Of a DNA stretch of 64,000 nucleotides, positions 59,267 through 64,000 are shown piece by piece. The stretch's first letter is position 1. Every line of letters starts with the position of its first letter. The notes beneath the pieces are model-generated. The model searched no databases, was not told the DNA's origin, and saw only the letters and a list, made by a program, of their open reading frames with translations. A program made the position numbers and the translations under genes. Source of the stretch: Verrucomicrobiota bacterium (lineage in GTDB: Bacteria; Verrucomicrobiota; Verrucomicrobiia; Limisphaerales; UBA1319); the NCBI GenBank assembly GCA_022709905.1, contig JAKLHY010000006.1, positions 62,001 through 126,000 of the forward strand, in the 5' to 3' direction.

Positions 59267-59617
59267 TCAATTCGGACCCGGGGGGCGATACTCCGCCAGT
59301 TTGATGATGACCTTGTAGGTGACCAGAATCGCAATGATCAGCAAAGCGACGTAGAGCGGTTTAACCTTCTGGCCGTTTTTTAGAAACTTCCGTTGCCAGC
59401 GGCGCCAGAGGGAACGGTGCAGCCGATGTCCGCACTGGGTGCAGCGCGCCAGGACCCGGGCGTTTCGATGCCCGCACTTGGAGCAGGAGATGTGGAGATG
59501 GGATCCGCAGAAACCACAGGTGTTGCTGCCGCCGGGATTCAGATGATCGCACTTGGCGCACAGAATCCCATTGCCGGTTGTTGGCTGACGCGAGGCCTCC
59601 GGTTTATTCCCGTTCAT
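59267..59617 (-). CDS. Double zinc-ribbon membrane protein inside the tol operon
   Basis: 116 residues. Two zinc-ribbon knuckles: Cys20, Cys23, Cys34, Cys37 and Cys45, Cys48, Cys59, Cys62 (CAKCDHLNPGGSNTCGFC; CSKCGHRNARVLARCTQC), then a basic linker (LHRSLWRRWQRKFLKNGQK) and one membrane helix (about 88-101). The orientation by the positive-inside rule puts the ribbons in the cytoplasm. It overlaps the tolQ end by 14 bases and precedes tolR by 3 bases, so it is translated with the Tol motor genes. Function unknown. Confidence 0.85.
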   Translation of the reverse strand: MNGNKPEASRQPTTGNGILCAKCDHLNPGGSNTCGFCGSHLHISCSKCGHRNARVLARCTQCGHRLHRSLWRRWQRKFLKNGQKVKPLYVALLIIAILVTYKVIIKLAEYRPPGPN

Positions 59618-60335
59618 CGTCTTTCAGGCATTCGATTTCCATTCGGGAAATCAGTTCCTGCGCGTAGTTGTCCAATTCAACAGTGAGCACCCTCAGATTG
59701 TGAACCAGCCAATTGTAGCCAAACATGGAGGGAATGGCCACCATCAATCCAGCCACGGTGGTCACCAGCGCCGCGGCCACGCCTGGCGCCATGGTCGTCA
59801 GATCCGCGCTGCCCTTGATCCCCACGGCGCTGAAGGTGCTCATCACCCCCCAAACGGTGCCCAACAATCCCAGAAATGGCGCCCCGCTCACCGCAATCGC
59901 CAGCAGTATGAGTCCTGATTCCAACTTGAGCGACTCCTGGGCCACCGACCGTTCCAATGCGCGTTTCACGTGTTCCATCGCTTTCAGACTCAACCGCCCC
60001 GGCGGAGCCGTGGCTGGAATCATCTTCTGCCGCCCCACCAGTTCTTGACAACCCTCCTGATAGACAGAAAACAGAGGACATCCCTCCACTTGAACCCTAC
60101 GCTCGTAAATATCCATTACGGCTTTCTGCGCGTGATACTCCTGGTGGAAAAATCGGTTCAGCTTTTTCGCGCGGCGCATCTGCATAGCCTTGGAAGCCAT
60201 GATCGACCACGCAAAGATCGAGAAAATTGTCAGGATGATAATGATGCCCTTGGCCTCAATCGTGGCCTTCTCCCACACATAGGTGAGATCCGATTCCAAA
60301 GCGAAAAGAGCCCAATTTGCTGTCGGCGCAATCAT
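59604..60335 (-). CDS. tolQ: TolQ/ExbB proton-channel protein
   Basis: 243 residues with three membrane helices (about 31-50, 148-170, 189-212). The MotA/TolQ/ExbB signature GAPFLGLLGTVWGVMSTFSAVG and GVAAALVTTVAGLMVAIPSMFGYN is intact. It forms the ion-driven motor of the Tol system with TolR. First gene of the operon; divergent from the hybrid kinase gene across about 230 bases. Confidence 0.93.
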   Translation of the reverse strand: MIAPTANWALFALESDLTYVWEKATIEAKGIIIILTIFSIFAWSIMASKAMQMRRAKKLNRFFHQEYHAQKAVMDIYERRVQVEGCPLFSVYQEGCQELVGRQKMIPATAPPGRLSLKAMEHVKRALERSVAQESLKLESGLILLAIAVSGAPFLGLLGTVWGVMSTFSAVGIKGSADLTTMAPGVAAALVTTVAGLMVAIPSMFGYNWLVHNLRVLTVELDNYAQELISRMEIECLKDDERE

Positions 60336-60563
60336 GATGCGTTAATACCTCTCCTGGGACCGCCAGGATTCATCAATCATTTATCGTGTCACCGTCCCCC
60401 GGTCAAAACCTTTCGGCGAACCCGCAAGTTCCTCCTTGCCAACGGGCACATGCTCGATCTAAGCTGGACCCGATCGGATTGACAAGTGCCAATGAGGTCG
60501 ATCGTTTCATGGAGGGAGGGGAAGGTGGTGTGTCTTTATGATCGTCGAAGGGTCGCTCAAATC

Positions 60564-62972
60564 ATGACACCCACGGCGTTCTCGCAGAGCCTTATGCAAG
60601 GCGCACCCGCCCGGGCAATTTTCATCGTTTTTCTGCTGATCTCCTCCCTGAGTCACGGCCCTCAAGCCAGCGCCTCACCTCAGACTCCCGCGAATTCTGA
60701 GGGGATGATTGTGGCCTCACGGCCTGTCGAATCCATAGCTTTCAGTCCTTCCCTAAGACAATTCCCGCTCGCGTTCTGGCTGGGCAACCTGGCCGTCCTA
60801 ACGGCAGCGGGTGTTTGGATTGTACTTTTGCGCAAAAAGTTATATAACCAAACCCTCCACTTCCAACGGGAACGGGATCAACGCGCGCTCCTGGAGGAAC
60901 GATACCGCGACTTGTGCGAAAACGCCCGGGAAATCATTCTTACCACAGATCTCCTGGGGCGTTTCCTCTCGCTGAACAGAGCCGGTGAACTGCAGTTGGG
61001 CTATTCCCTCAACGAGGCCCTCAAAATGAACCTCAATCAGTTCGTAGCTCCGGTGGATTTTGAGCGATATCACGATTGGATGCGAAAGCTCTCTTTTGGA
61101 CAGAGCCCGACCCCCGCGGAGTTTGCCATGTTGCCGCGAAATGGGAATCAGGTTTTTCTTGAACTCAGCTGTCGTCTGATTTTCGAGGACGGTGTTCCCG
61201 TGAGGATCCAGGGAATTGCGCGCGATGTCAGCGAGCAAGCGCGCATTGCCAGAGCCTTGCGACAGACGAAGGAAGATGCCGAGAACACGAGCCAGGAGTT
61301 GGCTTTCATCAATCAGCAACTCCAGGACGCAATCCAACAAAGCCAGCTTATGGCCGAGGCGGCTGCGACGGCCAACCAGGCGAAAAGCCAATTCCTGGCC
61401 AACATGAGCCATGAGATTCGCACGCCAATGAACGGCATCATCGGCATGATCAACCTTCTCCTCGAAACCCCTTTGACCCCCGAACAGCATGACTACGCAC
61501 GCATCGTGCGCTCGGGGGCGGAATCTTTACTCGCCATCCTGAACGATATTCTCGATCTTTCGAAGATTGAAGCTGGCAAAATGCTTCTGGAATCGACAGA
61601 TTTTGACCTGCGTGAGGTCGTTGAAACCGCGATCGATTTGCTGGCCGAAAAGGCCCGGTCCAAGAATTTGGAAATCAACTACAGCCTTCCCGCCGACGTC
61701 CCGGTCTGTTTATGCGGCGATCCCGTCAGGCTTCGCCAAGTCCTGCTGAACCTGATCGGGAACAGTGTCAAGTTCACAGAGAAAGGCGAGGTTGCTCTCA
61801 CCTTGAGTCTTGCGGAGGAAATCGGGGATTCGGTCGAACTCAAAATCGAGGTCGCCGACACTGGCATTGGGATCACCCCCGAGGCACAAGCCGGGCTTTT
61901 CCAGCCTTTTTCTCAGGCCGAGCTTTCCACCACGCGAAAATACGGCGGCACCGGCCTGGGATTGGCCATTTCCCGTCAATTGGTCACCCTCATGCAAGGA
62001 CAGATGGGAGTCCAAAGCCAGCCCGGGCGGGGATCCATGTTTTGGTTCACTGTCAAGCTCAAGAAGCAGCCTTGCGCCGCCGCCCCCCGCCTGCCGGGCA
62101 CGGAGTCCCTGGCGGGGCTGAGCATCCTGGTAATCGACGACTGTCTTTCAGCGCGGAAAGCGCTTCACCACATGACCGATCATTGGGGGATGCAAAATGG
62201 CGGTGCGGCCAATGCCGGCAAGGCCCTGGAGATACTGCGTTGTCGTGCCCGCGATAAGAATCCTTACGACCTGGCCCTTGTCGGGTTGCGCTTTCCCGAC
62301 ACCGCTAACCTCGCCATAATCCAGGCCATCCGATCTGAACCGCTGTTGGCTTCCACCCGGTTGATTCTTTTGACACCATCCAGCGTGGGGAAAGAAGCAG
62401 ATGAACTCCAAATCATGAGAGTTGCCGCCAGCCTCTCCAGGCCCATCCGTCATGCCGCCTTGGGTCGACTTCTGGTCCAATCGGTTCATGCCAGCTTTCT
62501 GCGATCTCCTCCGGAATCTCCCGTTCCCTGGATCCAGATCCCCCCGGCCCTCCCTGTTGCCTCCCAGGAAACCACTAAACCAGCCCGCATTCTGGTCGCC
62601 GAAGACAATCCTGTGAACCAAAAAGTCGCCCTCCAGCAGCTCAAGAAACTAGGCTACACCGCTGAAGCAGTTGCCAATGGAGCGGAAGTCTTGAACGCCC
62701 TCAGGAATTCGGCCTATGACCTGATCCTCATGGACTGCCAGATGCCGGTGATCGACGGCTACGAAGCCACCCGTCGGATTCGATCCCTTCCTGGATTGGA
62801 CCGGTCGCTTTCCTCCTCCAGGCCGTTGCGGATTATCGCCATGACCGCCCATGCCATGGAAGGCGACCGCGAGAAATGTCTCAGTTCCGGCATGGATGAT
62901 TACATCAGCAAACCGGTTCGTCTGCCGGACCTTAAGGCCATCATCGAACGTCACCTCCACGAGCCGACGTAA
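60564..62972 (+). CDS. Hybrid sensor histidine kinase with a pseudo-receiver and a receiver
   Basis: 802 residues from the ATG at 60564 (earlier starts at 60486 and 60492 are possible; a TTGACA at 60479-60484 suggests transcription begins after them). An N-terminal signal-like helix, a short periplasmic part and a second helix ([21 protein letters not shown]) are followed by a PAS domain, a coiled coil, the H-box [19 protein letters not shown], the ATPase domain ([36 protein letters not shown]), a receiver in which the phospho-Asp is Gly ([10 protein letters not shown]), and a full receiver ([24 protein letters not shown]). No partner regulator is adjacent. Confidence 0.93.
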   Translation: MTPTAFSQSLMQGAPARAIFIVFLLISSLSHGPQASASPQTPANSEGMIVASRPVESIAFSPSLRQFPLAFWLGNLAVLTAAGVWIVLLRKKLYNQTLHFQRERDQRALLEERYRDLCENAREIILTTDLLGRFLSLNRAGELQLGYSLNEALKMNLNQFVAPVDFERYHDWMRKLSFGQSPTPAEFAMLPRNGNQVFLELSCRLIFEDGVPVRIQGIARDVSEQARIARALRQTKEDAENTSQELAFINQQLQDAIQQSQLMAEAAATANQAKSQFLANMSHEIRTPMNGIIGMINLLLETPLTPEQHDYARIVRSGAESLLAILNDILDLSKIEAGKMLLESTDFDLREVVETAIDLLAEKARSKNLEINYSLPADVPVCLCGDPVRLRQVLLNLIGNSVKFTEKGEVALTLSLAEEIGDSVELKIEVADTGIGITPEAQAGLFQPFSQAELSTTRKYGGTGLGLAISRQLVTLMQGQMGVQSQPGRGSMFWFTVKLKKQPCAAAPRLPGTESLAGLSILVIDDCLSARKALHHMTDHWGMQNGGAANAGKALEILRCRARDKNPYDLALVGLRFPDTANLAIIQAIRSEPLLASTRLILLTPSSVGKEADELQIMRVAASLSRPIRHAALGRLLVQSVHASFLRSPPESPVPWIQIPPALPVASQETTKPARILVAEDNPVNQKVALQQLKKLGYTAEAVANGAEVLNALRNSAYDLILMDCQMPVIDGYEATRRIRSLPGLDRSLSSSRPLRIIAMTAHAMEGDREKCLSSGMDDYISKPVRLPDLKAIIERHLHEPT

Positions 62973-62976
62973 CTCG

Positions 62977-64000
62977 CTATTCCTGGGTATACAAAAGCAC
63001 CCGGTCGTGAACCAGGATCGCCAGGTCGCTTTTCCCATCCCCAGTCAAGTCCGTCACAACGGCCTCGCGCGGTTCTGTCATGTCCGCTGCCGCTCCCCGA
63101 TAGGAGCGTTCCTCAAAAACCTGCCATCGGGCCGCTGCAACCAAGTCTCGGGGCGGACTGTATCGCACCAGGTCAACGTGGTGTTTGGCTGTCTCAAGAA
63201 ATACCAGGTCACGCAGTCCGTCCTGGTCCAGATCCCCCGTCACGACATCGCTTAAATAACCATCCTTAATCAATGTCTCGTAACTGCCCAATTCGGTCAA
63301 CGCCCAGGAGTCGCCATCAAAATCCATCAGAGCCACCGCTTGTAGCCCAAGAAACGATACCGTTCTCGCAGCGCCTTCCCCCATCGCCACCGTCTCCAGA
63401 CGGCTGAAGGCCGTGTTCGACACAGGCAGGTTGCGCACGATCTGCCAGACCCCGGCAGAATCCCGTTCGCATAAACTGAGGGTCTTCTGTTCGGCATCCA
63501 ACATCGCCAAGGTCGCGATCCGATTTGTGGCCTTCTGAATCGCGGCAGCCCCGACGATTCGAGATTGCCCGTTCGCCCCGTTGATCTGGTCTTTCACCAG
63601 GAAATTCCAGCCGCCCGCCCCATCCTTTTCAGAAGAGTTGGCAAGCTTCTGGAGCACCAGCGCCCGGAGGAAATTCTTTTGCGCCACCAAGAGCTCCGTC
63701 TTTCCATCCCCATCGATGTCACAACGGGTCGCCCAAGGCTGTTCACTGCTGCCTCCCGGAGGCGCCAGATCAATTTCTTCAAACCCGGTCTTCTCAAGCT
63801 GCCGAAGGATCTTGATCTTCTCGTAACGAATCAGAATCACCAGGTCAACAAGACCGTCCTGATCCGCATCGTGCCAAAACAGCCCGTCGGGATTCGTCTT
63901 GAACTCCTTGCTCAGCGGCTGTGAATACGCCTCTCCCTGGAAGGGTTTCGTCCACAAAACGCGACGCCCATCCTGGTCCAGGATCACCGCTAATAACGGA
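62977..64000 (-). CDS. FG-GAP/VCBS repeat protein, 3' part only
   Basis: The frame runs through the right edge; at least 340 residues are visible and the start is outside the window. Repeated calcium-binding-like units follow the pattern D-x-D-x-DG-x-x-DL-x-x-L: DADQDGLVDLVIL, DIDGDGKTELLVA, DLDQDGLRDLVFL, DLTGDGKSDLAIL, in a seven-bladed-propeller-like array. Such proteins are usually secreted or surface-exposed. Convergent with the kinase gene, 4 bases between stops. Confidence 0.85.
   Translation of the reverse strand, partial: PLLAVILDQDGRRVLWTKPFQGEAYSQPLSKEFKTNPDGLFWHDADQDGLVDLVILIRYEKIKILRQLEKTGFEEIDLAPPGGSSEQPWATRCDIDGDGKTELLVAQKNFLRALVLQKLANSSEKDGAGGWNFLVKDQINGANGQSRIVGAAAIQKATNRIATLAMLDAEQKTLSLCERDSAGVWQIVRNLPVSNTAFSRLETVAMGEGAARTVSFLGLQAVALMDFDGDSWALTELGSYETLIKDGYLSDVVTGDLDQDGLRDLVFLETAKHHVDLVRYSPPRDLVAAARWQVFEERSYRGAAADMTEPREAVVTDLTGDGKSDLAILVHDRVLLYTQE

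Noticed and set aside
58451..59383. A 310-residue plus-strand frame across the tolA-like, tolR and zinc-ribbon genes
   Set aside because: It crosses three genes with clear motifs on the minus strand.
1..64000. CRISPR arrays, rRNA genes, phage or integrase genes
   Set aside because: No regularly spaced repeats, no rRNA-like sequence and no integrase or phage structural motifs were seen.

Overview
The window reads as a contiguous piece of a chromosome from a Gram-negative, flagellated bacterium of the Verrucomicrobiota, probably near the Limisphaerales/Pedosphaera lineage. The assignment is inferred from gene content: a prepilin-like protein with an H-X9-DG C-terminal motif, an exosortase-associated lipoprotein of the TIGR04073 type, a GldG/DUF4340-style ABC system, a Tol-Pal operon, few clear Shine-Dalgarno sites and moderately high GC. 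No rRNA gene or other direct taxonomic marker is present, so it is a judgement rather than a proof.

Layout. 1-1.7 kb (minus): start of a Wza-like polysaccharide export gene and an outer-membrane beta-barrel gene. 1.9-11.2 kb: ridA (plus), then a long minus-strand series, a GldA/GldF/GldG/DUF4340-like ABC system followed by xseB, dxs and icd. 11.5-23.4 kb (plus): a flagellar block flhF-(small membrane protein)-fliA-motA-motB-(small Cys protein)-flgF-flgG-flgA-flgH-flgI-flgJ-flgN-flgK-flgL, with a sigma-54-like promoter just before flgF. 23.5-30.2 kb: accessory genes, including a glycosyltransferase, a Sel1-repeat protein, a protein with a histone-H1-like tail, an unknown 207-residue protein and a MamK-like bacterial actin. 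30.2-33.9 kb (minus): speA, queG, aroK. 34.0-36.5 kb (plus): ptsI and a sugar nucleotidyltransferase. 36.6-41.3 kb (minus): an apparent zinc-starvation cluster, folE2, cysteine-poor dksA, rpmG and rpsR, then znuA-znuC-znuB behind a perfect 7-1-7 palindrome. 41.5-43.2 kb (plus): kamA and an ACT-domain gene. 43.3-45.7 kb (minus): a LysR regulator and a hybrid histidine kinase without its phospho-accepting His. 46-53 kb: a secreted GH43/GH32-like beta-propeller protein, a 271-bp MITE-like element, a prepilin-like gene and a 1535-residue M4 plus S41 double protease. 53-60.3 kb (minus): tRNA-Gln, ispE, a TIGR04073 lipoprotein, tatC-tatA and a Tol-Pal operon (tolQ, zinc-ribbon protein, tolR, tolA-like, tolB, pal). 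60.5-64 kb: a hybrid sensor kinase and the 3' part of an FG-GAP repeat gene.

How it fits together. dxs and ispE both feed the MEP isoprenoid pathway. The flagellar block supplies the polar GTPase, the late sigma factor, stators, rod, P and L rings and hook-filament junction proteins; export apparatus, hook and filament genes must lie elsewhere. The most interesting unit is the 36.6-41.3 kb cluster, which combines a zinc importer with proteins of the kinds that replace zinc-dependent counterparts in other bacteria. The MamK-like actin with its unknown neighbour, the two-protease fusion, the zinc-ribbon membrane protein inside the Tol operon and the MITE-like element are the other main leads.
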